Assembly (NCBI GenBank): GCA_937975855.1
Contig: CALJTT010000019.1
Location: forward strand, 1 to 42,692
Direction of reading: 5' to 3'
DNA from: Minisyncoccota bacterium
Lineage (GTDB): Bacteria; Patescibacteriota; Minisyncoccia; Phycocordibacterales; UBA918
DNA: 42,692 nt
Below the pieces are notes generated by a model that saw nothing but the letters and a program-made list of their open reading frames with translations, was not told the DNA's origin and did not search any database. Below, piece after piece: positions 17,085 to 25,349 of this stretch. A program made the position numbers and the translations under genes. Numbering within the stretch: the first letter of the stretch is position 1; each line of letters begins with the position of its first letter.

Positions 17085-18500
17085 CTATATAGCTAAATGT
17101 TCCCAGTAACCCGACTTATCAGAGTACCGAATACTTGCACCATCCCTGGGTGTCATATCTAGTAAATCAGACTTATATTTTCCTACTGGATCGTCAATTA
17201 TAAACAACTTAACTCCACTTGATGAAATCATAAGTCGGTACACGTAGTAGCTTGCTCTTGATGTGTTTGCAGAACTCCACTCACTTGGTGTCATTTGAAA
17301 GGAACGAGAAGCAAGCTTGCCTCTACTAATTGTGGTTTTTACTTCAATGTATCGCCTGATGTCACCTTCACCGTGGTAAGAACTAATGTCGTATCCGACC
17401 GCAAACGTTTCAGGTATTTTTTTGATTAGGTGGAGGAGGTCTTCTCTGTCTAAGGAGGTGAGTCTTGCTTTCTCGTGTTCAATAACTATTGACTCTCCAA
17501 CGTCACCAATCTCTTTAGTTTTTATACCCTTATCTGACTCGATCTTAGTTTGAAGCGTTTCAAGTATAGACTTCAAGAAATCCATATCACCTCCGTCTTC
17601 TGCTTCTTCAAGAATAGATAAGATGTTAGCCTTAAATATAGACGTGTCTAATTGGTCGTTAACATACTTGAACCACTGAGGCTGAGTGTCTGTAACCTGT
17701 TTTAAGCTTGCGATTGTATCGGCTTCGTAGAGTGCTTCATAGGGAGGGAAGCAAGTGTTAAGGGAGTTTATGTAGGCCTGAATAGTTTCAAAGTTTACTG
17801 TATTTGGGTAGTACTGATAGTTTGGGCGTAGGGTTACCAGGTCTGCAAGTTCCATATAATCAAGAATATCGCCTGCATATCTTACAACATCCCCAGACTG
17901 GTCAAATTCAATTTTTTCATCCCGTAAGCTAATTATTAACTTTGCGGTCTCAACGGGCGGTCTTTGGTCTCTTGTAACTCTAAGGTCATTGAATATGCAG
18001 TGTGTAGCTTCTGCCTTTGTCATACCAAACTTCTTTTCACCAAGGATTTTCTGACCTTCCATCATAACAGCCAGCATATATCCTGCTGGTTTAAATTTAA
18101 TGCCAGCTTGAATGTATTCAAAACTTTCGTTGGGTTTTAAGTGGCCTCCTGGATATTGAAAATAATATAGAAAATATCTAAAAAACTCGACCAAGTCTTC
18201 TGACTCGGACAACTTTACCGCCAATCTAGAGGGTTTTGCGATATCCTTGTCGTATTCTACGAGACCAAATAAGGCTGAAATCTCAGTTCTCCAATTATTT
18301 ATTGTTTTTATCTTTTTTGACCCATTTTCTGGGTACTGAGCGATAATATTATTTAGCTTTTCGCTGAACGTTTTAGGGTCAGACGCTTCAAGTCTGGCAA
18401 TTTCGTTTGCCATAAAAAACAGAACGTTTTCAACATCGTTTTTAAAGCGAGGTCTTATGTGGTGAATTCTGAAAAAATGTTCGTCAGGTGTTTTATACAT
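17085..18500 (-). CDS. restriction endonuclease with C-terminal DUF3883 nuclease-like domain
   Basis: The 471-residue protein has a long N-terminal part that I do not recognise, probably target recognition. Its C-terminal domain (about 335-460) carries GDVGESIVIEHEKARL, then VGYDISSYHG and RYIEVKTT. This order (Glu helix, GYD, E-V-K) is the DUF3883 variant of the PD-(D/E)XK nuclease core. Flanking C5-methyltransferases on both sides (5 nt and 3 nt gaps) make a type II-like restriction enzyme the best reading. The recognition site cannot be predicted. Confidence 0.8.
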   Translation of the reverse strand: MYKTPDEHFFRIHHIRPRFKNDVENVLFFMANEIARLEASDPKTFSEKLNNIIAQYPENGSKKIKTINNWRTEISALFGLVEYDKDIAKPSRLAVKLSESEDLVEFFRYFLYYFQYPGGHLKPNESFEYIQAGIKFKPAGYMLAVMMEGQKILGEKKFGMTKAEATHCIFNDLRVTRDQRPPVETAKLIISLRDEKIEFDQSGDVVRYAGDILDYMELADLVTLRPNYQYYPNTVNFETIQAYINSLNTCFPPYEALYEADTIASLKQVTDTQPQWFKYVNDQLDTSIFKANILSILEEAEDGGDMDFLKSILETLQTKIESDKGIKTKEIGDVGESIVIEHEKARLTSLDREDLLHLIKKIPETFAVGYDISSYHGEGDIRRYIEVKTTISRGKLASRSFQMTPSEWSSANTSRASYYVYRLMISSSGVKLFIIDDPVGKYKSDLLDMTPRDGASIRYSDKSGYWEHLAI

Positions 18501-18505
18501 AAATA

Positions 18506-19555
18506 TTATGACAATTGCTTAAGTAAAGCCTGACCAATTTTCTCTGCTAATAACGGAGGTACAGCATTACCAACCTGTTTGTACTGACTCGTCTTTGAGC
18601 CAGTAAAGATAAACCCATCAGGGAAGGATTGAAGTCTTGCAGACTCTCGCACAGTTGGGACTCTGTTGAATTTGTAGTGAAAATGATGTCTGTGCCCAGT
18701 GTCAATAGTTGGACTTTGTTTCTTGCTATTAAACCTGGTCCAGGCAATGTTGACTCTTCTGGTATTTTGAAACTCTTTAGGTAAATCTTTATAGTTTCCA
18801 CCATCAGGGACCATTGATATCAAGTCAACAGTTTTCTGTTCGTGATTTGTAAGCTGATGGTTATGGATTTCAGATTTTGAACTCCTTGCCCAGTTCTGGA
18901 AAGAAGATTTTGCTTTTGTCTTAATTTTAAAACCGTCTTCTAAGTCCTTGTCGGGCAGATCAGATATTGCTTCGGCAACAGTCGTCTTGTCATTTGGTGT
19001 GGTCGGATCAGGAAAGGAAAACTCTTGTTTGCTTTTGAGACCGACGAAAACAACTCGACGTCTATTCTGGGGTACTCCATAATCTGAAGCAAGAAGGATT
19101 TTATATGTAACTTTATAACCCAGCTTTTGAAAATCATTGATTATATTATCTTTGATTTTACCCTGGTCCATTGAAACTAAATTAGGTACGTTCTCAAGGA
19201 CGAAAGCCGAAGGATTAAACTTTTTTACAATCTGAACAAATCCTTTATATAAATTGTTTCGAGGATCGTCTGGATTTCTATGCCCTGAAATTGAAAAGCC
19301 TTGGCACGGGGGACCACCAACAACCACATCAATATCCCCTAATTCTTTTTTTAACTCTTGCAAATTAGGGTTGCCTAGATCAACGTTAAATACTTTTGCA
19401 CCACTGTGATTTTTTTCAAATGTTGCCAATGCATCATTCCAATCATCTATACCAGCAACAATATCAAAGCCTGCCATCTCAAAACCGTATGACATACCGC
19501 CACAGCCAGAGAACAGGTCAAGAACTTTTGGTTTTTTACTTAGTTTTTTTGGCAT
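18506..19555 (-). CDS. C5-cytosine DNA methyltransferase B
   Basis: A 349-residue Dcm-type enzyme with LDLFSGCGGMSYGF, VVGGPPCQGFS, LENVPN, QNRRRVVFVG, ESARLQSFP and QVGNAVPP. It is only distantly similar to methyltransferase A, so the two were not made by a recent duplication. Its ATG lies inside the 3' end of the HTH gene (overlap 19540-19555), which suggests coupled translation. Confidence 0.95.
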   Translation of the reverse strand: MPKKLSKKPKVLDLFSGCGGMSYGFEMAGFDIVAGIDDWNDALATFEKNHSGAKVFNVDLGNPNLQELKKELGDIDVVVGGPPCQGFSISGHRNPDDPRNNLYKGFVQIVKKFNPSAFVLENVPNLVSMDQGKIKDNIINDFQKLGYKVTYKILLASDYGVPQNRRRVVFVGLKSKQEFSFPDPTTPNDKTTVAEAISDLPDKDLEDGFKIKTKAKSSFQNWARSSKSEIHNHQLTNHEQKTVDLISMVPDGGNYKDLPKEFQNTRRVNIAWTRFNSKKQSPTIDTGHRHHFHYKFNRVPTVRESARLQSFPDGFIFTGSKTSQYKQVGNAVPPLLAEKIGQALLKQLS

Positions 19556-19719
19556 TTTTTCAGAAAATCATTAAATTCTTGTTTATCAATACGGTATTCC
19601 TTCCCAATCTTATATGCCTTTAGTCTACCTGAATTGATATAGCGATATATTGTCATAATATTCACATCCAACTTCTCAGCTAAATCTTCAGCTCTGTAAA
19701 ACTCTTTATCGGTATCCAT
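19540..19719 (-). CDS. excisionase-type HTH protein of element A
   Basis: This 59-residue gene is missing from the ORF track. Hand translation gives a protein opening MDTDKEFYRAEDLAEKLDV, with the helix-turn-helix MTIYRYINSGRLKAYKIGKE of the MerR-like/HTH_17 excisionase family. It is a clear paralogue of the protein at 25122 (shared KEFYR, MTIYRYI, AYKIGKE). Such proteins control recombination direction or their own operon. Its 3' end overlaps the methyltransferase B start by 16 nt. Confidence 0.88.
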   Translation of the reverse strand: MDTDKEFYRAEDLAEKLDVNIMTIYRYINSGRLKAYKIGKEYRIDKQEFNDFLKKCQKN

Positions 19720-19734
19720 AAGCTTTATTTAATC

Positions 19735-19762
19735 ATTATACTTTACTATTCTTTACATCCAA
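19735..19762 (-). promoter_or_regulatory. promoter of HTH / R-M / recombinase operon (element A)
   Basis: On the minus strand TTGGAT (19757-19762) and TATAAT (19735-19740) are 16 bp apart, and the HTH ATG lies 15 nt beyond the -10. The promoter overlaps the 3' end of the 119-residue ORF. Confidence 0.5.
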
Positions 19763-20095
19763 ACTATTAACCCCCAGTGTGGCATTGAGAAATAATCTGT
19801 AATACTCCCCCTTCATCGTGATAGTGAGCTTTGGATTATCTCTTGTTATACGTTCGTAGTTGGTGGCTATCCATTCCCATATCCTGAGCTCTTGCTCTGG
19901 ATCAACATCTCTTCGAAAATTTAAAAGAGTGCTTTCTAAGCTAGTCTTGTCTACTTCGGAAAGCTTCTTTTTGTAATTTATAACCCGTTCAATAAAGTTG
20001 TTTGTGAGTTCTTTATGTCGTATTCTCCCAACCTTCAATTTGGTGATGTCTACTTTTTCAAGACTAAACACCTGTTTTTTTCCTGTTTTTTTCAT
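19736..20095 (-). CDS. hypothetical protein of element A (119 aa)
   Basis: A charged, mostly helical 119-residue protein (MKKTGKKQVFSLEKVDI...). I recognise no domain. It lies between the replication gene and the HTH gene in the same direction, 3 nt after a 51-residue ORF. Position suggests an accessory role in replication or maintenance, but nothing in the sequence proves this. Confidence 0.6.
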   Translation of the reverse strand: MKKTGKKQVFSLEKVDITKLKVGRIRHKELTNNFIERVINYKKKLSEVDKTSLESTLLNFRRDVDPEQELRIWEWIATNYERITRDNPKLTITMKGEYYRLFLNATLGVNSLDVKNSKV

Positions 20096-20098
20096 AAT

Positions 20099-20254
20099 TT
20101 ATTTTTTTACTTCACTTTTTAATAATGCTTTTTTGTGTGCCATACCCCTTCTGATACTCTCTGATAGTGAATTTCTGTAATATTTTGAAGTTGCGGAAAT
20201 AATTGAATTAATTAATTCTTCTTTTGCTCCAATCTTCTTTTTATTATTTTTCAT
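20099..20254 (-). CDS. small basic protein of element A (51 aa)
   Basis: Not in the track; hand translation gives 51 residues, opening MKNNKKKIGAKEEL and ending LLKSEVKK. Its ATG lies inside the last codons of the Rep gene (overlap 20244-20254) and its stop is 3 nt before the next ATG. The tight packing supports translation. Highly basic; function unknown. Confidence 0.5.
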   Translation of the reverse strand: MKNNKKKIGAKEELINSIISATSKYYRNSLSESIRRGMAHKKALLKSEVKK

Positions 20255-21374
20255 ATTTTTGTACTTTGTATGGTTTGTAATCTGTTAATTTATTATCAAT
20301 TTGTGTTACCCAATCCCTGAGTTTATTTTCAGTGATAAGCTCACTAGCTTCTCTCATATCTTTAGCTATTCGGTACCAAGTTCTGTCGTGTGAGTGTTTA
20401 GCAATTATTGTTCTTAACTGTCTCATTCCATTCTCATCTCTGGCAAGCTGAAACAGTCCTAGTAAATAGATTGCTTGTTTAGGCTTTAGAGATTTGTCAG
20501 CTAAGAACAAGGTACGTAAAATATCCTTTATGCTTAGTGAGACTGAAAACAGTCCGAGACTCCTTTCCTTTATAAGCTTTTGCCAGTAATCATTAACTAC
20601 TCTTTTACTCAATTCTTCACTGAAAACATCTTTGAATGTAGGATTTTTAGAGTAGCCGAAACTTTCTATGACCTTATTCATTTTCTGTTTGTGATTAAGG
20701 CGTATTTCAAAACGCAGAACCTCATTTAATTCGTTGTTTTTAGTCAGACCACTAAGCAAGTTTCGCTGATATTGAGTTTGGTCTTTATCAATCGCACGTT
20801 TTTTATTTTTAGTTAAGTCAGCCATCTTGTCGTAAATAACCATCTGATGTGCAGTTGTGTGTGCATACAGACTTTGTCCATCATTCATAAAGCGTGTTTT
20901 TGCAAAATCAAAGCTCTTTCGCAGATCTACCTTGTTCATTTCCGAAATTAAGTGAGATGCGGTGTACCCGTCATCTATCTGAATGTTCTTAGAAAAATGA
21001 ATAGAGCTAACGGATGCGTCTTCAATATCTGACTCTTTAAGAACGATACCCATTGTTTGGAGTCTATCTTTCAATGTTTTAACTACTTCAGGAAAATCAA
21101 CATCCTGTAGTTCGTCTAAGTTGTTTAAGTAGATTAGTTTTGGAACTGAAAACTCAATGCGGACATTAGCTTCCTGTCCATAATATTTTCGTTTGTAACC
21201 TGTAAGCCTAGGGAAGTACAGACCACTTTCCAAGTCTCTTCTTGAAGGGTTTTTCACGAACTTATCGTATTGGTCAGTTTTGGAGTGTAAGTCCCACTTC
21301 GGTACACCGTAGGACGACAAATCCAGCACAGTGAGCTTTTCTTTTGGTATCAATAAGCACACGGTATCAATCAT
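20244..21374 (-). CDS. gpII/X-family (phage_CRI-like) replication initiation protein
   Basis: The 376 residues open MIDTVCLLIPKE and include VRIEFSVPKLIYLNNLDEL, then HQMVIYDKMADL. These are the hallmark blocks of the gene II/X replication proteins of filamentous phages and related plasmids, which nick one strand to start rolling-circle replication. The catalytic Tyr cannot be assigned with confidence by eye. No phage assembly ATPase (Zot/pI) or coat gene is visible in element A, so it is more likely an integrative plasmid or satellite than a full inovirus. Confidence 0.72.
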   Translation of the reverse strand: MIDTVCLLIPKEKLTVLDLSSYGVPKWDLHSKTDQYDKFVKNPSRRDLESGLYFPRLTGYKRKYYGQEANVRIEFSVPKLIYLNNLDELQDVDFPEVVKTLKDRLQTMGIVLKESDIEDASVSSIHFSKNIQIDDGYTASHLISEMNKVDLRKSFDFAKTRFMNDGQSLYAHTTAHQMVIYDKMADLTKNKKRAIDKDQTQYQRNLLSGLTKNNELNEVLRFEIRLNHKQKMNKVIESFGYSKNPTFKDVFSEELSKRVVNDYWQKLIKERSLGLFSVSLSIKDILRTLFLADKSLKPKQAIYLLGLFQLARDENGMRQLRTIIAKHSHDRTWYRIAKDMREASELITENKLRDWVTQIDNKLTDYKPYKVQKYEK

Positions 21375-21375
21375 T

Positions 21376-21534
21376 TCACCTGTTTTTTACCTGATAAAGT
21401 GCAGGATTTTGTTTCTTATCCTCTTTGATAAGCCACGCAAAAGCTTCGACCAATTTGTTTCTGTCCTCAAGTGATAAATCACTAACGCTGAGGGCAGTTA
21501 CTTGCTTTTGATTGTTATTAATAATTTCCTGCAT
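21376..21534 (-). CDS. small protein upstream of Rep (52 aa)
   Basis: Absent from the track. It reads MQEIINNNQKQVTALSVSDL... to YQVKNR, and its stop is 1 nt before the Rep ATG (TGAAATG). A short UUCG hairpin with a T run lies just before its start. Possibly a replication regulator such as a copy-control protein, by position only. Confidence 0.55.
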   Translation of the reverse strand: MQEIINNNQKQVTALSVSDLSLEDRNKLVEAFAWLIKEDKKQNPALYQVKNR

Positions 21535-21553
21535 ATAAAAATCCCGAAGGATT
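21535..21553 (-). terminator. short UUCG hairpin with T-run (terminator/attenuator)
   Basis: On the minus strand AATCC-TTCG-GGATT is followed by TTTAT. It lies 45 nt after the regulator gene's stop and immediately before the 52-residue ORF. The stem is only 5 bp, so it may act as an attenuator between regulator and replication genes. Confidence 0.45.
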
Positions 21554-21598
21554 AACTGCAGGATAATTTATTGTTTATTTTGTTTTACTTATAGTGTT

Positions 21599-22660
21599 TT
21601 ATAGTGTGACTACCTTATATCCGTTTCTTATCTTTATTGAGTGAAAATTAATAATAAATAAATCACTAATTCCTTTATTAATTAGTCTTTTATTGAATTG
21701 CATCAGTGCGTCATACATATTTTTATCTGTTCGTGGTTTGCCGTCATTTAGTTCAGAATTATCTCTAATTTCATCATAGAAACATTCATCATAAACATCC
21801 TCTCTTTCAAATATGTATTTAATTATGTAGTAGATATCTTTACCTTTTGTTAGCTTTATTTCATTACCTTTACAAATCAGTTTTGAAGACTCGCTATCAA
21901 ATAAAACAGAGTCTTCTTTCTCGGTAGCCTGTTCTATATCATTGAGTTTAATAAGGTTTTGGAACAGATTTACTGGTTCCAACATCTCCTCTTTTGTAAG
22001 CTCGTTTCTGTCATAAAAACCAATGTAATCAGTTTTACCTCTGTTTGTAAGGGAAATTGAAAAGTCTAGTGTTTCATCAACCTCTAATTCCTTGATTTTC
22101 TCAATTAGTCCATAGGTATCATTCTCATCAATTCTCTCTAGGTATGACTTCTGACTCTTCTTATCCTTTTGAATATGTTTATACAAAACATCAATTTCTG
22201 GAACAGAATTCATTATGTTGGTTTTGACAAAAAAATTATTACCTTTCTCTGTTGTCTTGATGTTATCTAAAAAAACATTAAAGGTGTCATCGGTTTTCGA
22301 CAGCCAGTAATCATATCTCTCATCACCTTCCATTTTTCCTAATTTAAGAAAATTATATGTAACTTCCTTAAAAAGAGCGTCTTCGGGGAACTCTAAAAAC
22401 AGCGTTTCTTTATTTTTTTCTATGAAATTAAGCAAAGGAAATATCTTAAAATGTACATACCCATATAAGGTGTCAGACATAAAAGACTCGATAGAATTAT
22501 CTTCAGCAGACCTTTCCTTGTCTATATTCATCAGGCTTTCAATTTCCACAGCAAGAAGCTTATACTCGTGATATTTTTCATAAAAATCTACATCAAGCGG
22601 TATCTTATGTAGTAGTTCATAAACCAAGCCAATTTTTGAAATAAGTCTTTTTCTGTCCAT
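21599..22660 (-). CDS. putative winged-helix regulator of element A
   Basis: A 353-residue, acidic, AT-rich-coded protein. The N-terminal 250 residues match nothing I know. The last 100 (LICKGNEIKLTKGKDIYYII ... IKIRNGYKVV) have the layout of an OmpR/PhoB-like winged helix: strand pair, helices, then a hairpin ending in GY. It is divergent (39 nt) from the gene at 22700, as expected for a regulator of that intergenic region. The domain call is by pattern only. Confidence 0.5.
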   Translation of the reverse strand: MDRKRLISKIGLVYELLHKIPLDVDFYEKYHEYKLLAVEIESLMNIDKERSAEDNSIESFMSDTLYGYVHFKIFPLLNFIEKNKETLFLEFPEDALFKEVTYNFLKLGKMEGDERYDYWLSKTDDTFNVFLDNIKTTEKGNNFFVKTNIMNSVPEIDVLYKHIQKDKKSQKSYLERIDENDTYGLIEKIKELEVDETLDFSISLTNRGKTDYIGFYDRNELTKEEMLEPVNLFQNLIKLNDIEQATEKEDSVLFDSESSKLICKGNEIKLTKGKDIYYIIKYIFEREDVYDECFYDEIRDNSELNDGKPRTDKNMYDALMQFNKRLINKGISDLFIINFHSIKIRNGYKVVTL

Positions 22661-22699
22661 ATACTTTACTTTAGTTTACATTAGCTTATCATTTAATGT

Positions 22700-23503
22700 A
22701 TGCCAACGTATGCTAAAAGATTTAGGACAGAGCGTTATGATTTTGAAACTCATTTAATTTACGCTGAGTTACTTGAAAGATTGTCTGATGCTGTAACCGT
22801 CTCTACTCAGCAGACCGCCAAGCTAAGTTCGTCAGACGCTGAAAAGCTGAAGGAAAAGATACAGTTAGTAAAATTAACGAAAAAATCAATAGACCAAGAA
22901 TATGAGATTGTTACGTTTGACAAAGAATACTCAACAGCTTCAGTTCTTTGGTTGCCTATAAAGACCTACTATCTTATCTATCACTTGATTTGTATATTGG
23001 AATGTCTACTGACAGGAAATTTGAAACATCTTTCGGGTGGGCATTCTACTTTAGTCAGTGAGTTTGCTAAAAAACTTGAAAAATCTGACCTAGAGTTTTC
23101 CAATACTCAACTAAACCTAGTCTTTGACCAAGACATTCTCAACTTTAAGACTAAGTCTGGCGAGCATCTTCATCACGGTGTTGCTGATGATACCTTGTAT
23201 AAATTACTGATGAAAAAAGTTGCCAAAGAGAAGATTGCGAATTTTAAGATAACGAATGCTTTAGATGCTCGCAAAGGAGCTGACAAAGCAAGGATAGTAA
23301 AGTTCACTAATAGCCTGAAAGTTTCAATCTTTGACTATTTTTACTTGATGAGATTAAGGACTAACTATCGCAACTCTAATTTCATAGATGATCTACCATC
23401 AAAAGATACGAAGGTTTATTTCGAGAAGTACTATTCTGCTTCTTGTAATTTCTACTCAGCAACAACTAAGCTAATCAACCAACTGATGAAGGACTGTAAG
23501 TAG
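22700..23503 (+). CDS. hypothetical protein of element A (267 aa)
   Basis: The only plus-strand gene in element A. The protein is mostly helical, with a Lys/Ser-rich region (about 35-65), a hydrophobic helix YYLIYHLICILECLL (about 90-105) and a helical C-terminus. I recognise no family. It is divergent from the putative regulator and ends at the A/B junction, the usual place for cargo such as defence or toxin genes. Confidence 0.6.
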   Translation: MPTYAKRFRTERYDFETHLIYAELLERLSDAVTVSTQQTAKLSSSDAEKLKEKIQLVKLTKKSIDQEYEIVTFDKEYSTASVLWLPIKTYYLIYHLICILECLLTGNLKHLSGGHSTLVSEFAKKLEKSDLEFSNTQLNLVFDQDILNFKTKSGEHLHHGVADDTLYKLLMKKVAKEKIANFKITNALDARKGADKARIVKFTNSLKVSIFDYFYLMRLRTNYRNSNFIDDLPSKDTKVYFEKYYSASCNFYSATTKLINQLMKDCK

Positions 23504-23613
23504 TAAGTTCTGAACTCAATACATCTAATATTCCACTGAATTGCAATTCTTGTTGCACTTTATGCCAATTAGCAGTTCTGAATTCGTCCACTAGGGGGAG
23601 CAGAACAAGATGT
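23504..23613. other. element A/B junction with near-direct repeats and palindromes
   Basis: AGTTCTGAACTC (23506-23517) and AGTTCTGAATTC (23574-23585) form a near-perfect 12-bp direct repeat. A perfect palindrome GAATTGCAATTC lies between them (23538-23549). The second copy begins an imperfect dyad with arms GTTCTG and CAGAAC (to 23612) inside the recombinase tail. This is a candidate attachment region. Confidence 0.35.
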
Positions 23614-25125
23614 AGAGGTGTCAGAAGGGTCACATTGTGTGGCTTTTTCTGTTTCTGAAGTGAAAGATATGATGCTATCAAAGGGTGAATTGATAGTGAA
23701 GGTAATCTCCTTGTCCTTCAAAACAGCGTTCGAAAGTAGTAGTTTTAGGATCTGATTCTTCTCCTCGTCATTCGCACGCTCGAACAGCTCTCCAGCTCGT
23801 CTGGCAAGTAAACAAACATGTTTAACGGTGACGTGGTAGTTGGTGTCTGCAACAGTATGTTCTGCACGTTTTAAGACAATATTCTCGTGGTCAGTATCAA
23901 GTTGCGCCATTTTCTTTTCGTATACTTCCTGTGTGATACGGTCTTGTAACAGCAGCTCAAGTAGATTGTCTTTCTTTGTCTGGATCACTGTGTGTGAGGC
24001 GTGTAGCTTGCTCAGCTCTTCTTTATGATATCGAGCTTTGTATTCGTGTGTCTCACGCAAATGGTCGACGATGCTTTCTAGTTGCTTGTCAGTTAACTGA
24101 ATGCTCTCAAACAGTGGCTTTAGCTGCTCCATAAGCACCGCCTCTTGCGTATATTCGCGTTTGCAGATCTTTTTACCGTTAGAGCAAGCGTGATAGGGTT
24201 TACCGCGTTTGACTTCTCTGCAGACCGTACAGCCGCAATTAGCACACTTTAACCACCCTACAAAAGGATTTGTTTTCTTTCGTTTGACGTGGCCAGATTG
24301 ATTGTCTTTAGCTTTGAGTACTGCCTGCACATTATCGAATAGCGCCTTACTGATTAAGGGTTGGTAGATGTGGTTAAAATACTGATTGTATTTACGCGTG
24401 TAGGCTCGACCAAAGTAAAAAGTGTTGGTCAAAATTGTGTATACAGCACTGGTATGAAATGGACGCCCGGTCCGAGTCGTGACACCTAGGTTGTTTAAGT
24501 GATCACGGATGGTAGCAATTGAGTGTTGTCCTGAGGCATACATTTCGTAGATTTCTTCCACATAATGTGATGTAAGCGGGTCTGGAACTAAATTCTCACG
24601 TAAACGTTTTTTGACATCTCGCATCACGGAAGTATATCCAAATGGGGCGGGACCAGACCATTCGCCTCGTTGACGCATACCCTCAAGGCCACGTTTGGTA
24701 TTGTCACTAATCGCATTTGAATAGTACTCAGCCAAACTAAGATTAATACCAAATTGAAACTTTGTTGTGGCAGACATATCACTACCTATTGCTTGACCGT
24801 CTGACACAAAATGAAGTTCAATTTTTTCATCACGAGCCATTTCGTTCAGTTTCTTGACTCGATCGTCGAAAGTATTTCGCGATAGTCGATCAACCTTATC
24901 AAAACAAACAGCAATTTTTTCATCATGCTTATTGAGCTGTTCAAGTAGTTGGTCAAATTCATTGCGCTTCTCACCGTAAGCACTTTCATCAAAACTATAT
25001 TCTTCTGCAACGGTAAAACCCTTCCGCTCGCAGTATTTTTTCATGCGATCGATTTGTGCAGGCAGGGAATTGCCAGCATCTTTTTGTTCTTCTGTAGATA
25101 CTCGTGCAAATAGAATAGCTTTCAT
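23569..25125 (-). CDS. large serine recombinase of element B
   Basis: 518 residues, same architecture as the element A enzyme: MKAILFARVSTEEQ catalytic start, CFDKVDRLSR, ELHFVSDGQ, recombinase domain, zinc ribbon CANCGCTV...CSNGKKICKR and coiled coil. The start of the two genes is nearly identical even in DNA. After the shared core it has a Cys/Ser-rich tail (TQCDPSDTSTSCSAPP...) absent from its relative, probably encoded by junction DNA. Its ATG overlaps the stop of the HTH gene (ATGA). Confidence 0.95.
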   Translation of the reverse strand: MKAILFARVSTEEQKDAGNSLPAQIDRMKKYCERKGFTVAEEYSFDESAYGEKRNEFDQLLEQLNKHDEKIAVCFDKVDRLSRNTFDDRVKKLNEMARDEKIELHFVSDGQAIGSDMSATTKFQFGINLSLAEYYSNAISDNTKRGLEGMRQRGEWSGPAPFGYTSVMRDVKKRLRENLVPDPLTSHYVEEIYEMYASGQHSIATIRDHLNNLGVTTRTGRPFHTSAVYTILTNTFYFGRAYTRKYNQYFNHIYQPLISKALFDNVQAVLKAKDNQSGHVKRKKTNPFVGWLKCANCGCTVCREVKRGKPYHACSNGKKICKREYTQEAVLMEQLKPLFESIQLTDKQLESIVDHLRETHEYKARYHKEELSKLHASHTVIQTKKDNLLELLLQDRITQEVYEKKMAQLDTDHENIVLKRAEHTVADTNYHVTVKHVCLLARRAGELFERANDEEKNQILKLLLSNAVLKDKEITFTINSPFDSIISFTSETEKATQCDPSDTSTSCSAPPSGRIQNC

Positions 25126-25304
25126 GATTTAGTTGTTTTTGTAGCCTCTAAGAAGTCCTCAAGGTCGCTGTGTTTAATTCGAAATTCTTTCCCGATCTTA
25201 TAGGCAGGCAACTTACCGGCTTTGATGTACCGATAGATGGTCATGATGTGCACATCTAGCTTATTGGCAACATCATCAACTCGGTAGAATTCTTTTTCTA
25301 ACAT
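25122..25304 (-). CDS. excisionase-type HTH protein of element B
   Basis: A 60-residue MerR-like/HTH_17 protein: KEFYRVDDVANKLDV then MTIYRYIKAGKLPAYKIGKE. It sits directly upstream of the recombinase with a 4-nt overlap, the standard excisionase-integrase pair. It is a paralogue of the gene at 19540. Its promoter puts the -10 only 6 nt from the ATG. Confidence 0.9.
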   Translation of the reverse strand: MLEKEFYRVDDVANKLDVHIMTIYRYIKAGKLPAYKIGKEFRIKHSDLEDFLEATKTTKS

Positions 25305-25310
25305 GACTAT

Positions 25311-25339
25311 ATTTTACTTTGTTAAACTTTTAATTACAA
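25311..25339 (-). promoter_or_regulatory. promoter of HTH-recombinase operon (element B), probably leaderless
   Basis: On the minus strand TTGTAA (25334-25339), a 17-bp spacer and TAAAAT (25311-25316). The ATG at 25304 lies 6 nt past the -10, at the expected transcription start. Confidence 0.65.
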
Positions 25340-25349
25340 ACAGCAAGAG

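Noticed and set aside
22700-23503. HEPN-family assignment for the 267-aa protein
   Set aside because: Helical, but no R-x4-6-H motif in a suitable place.
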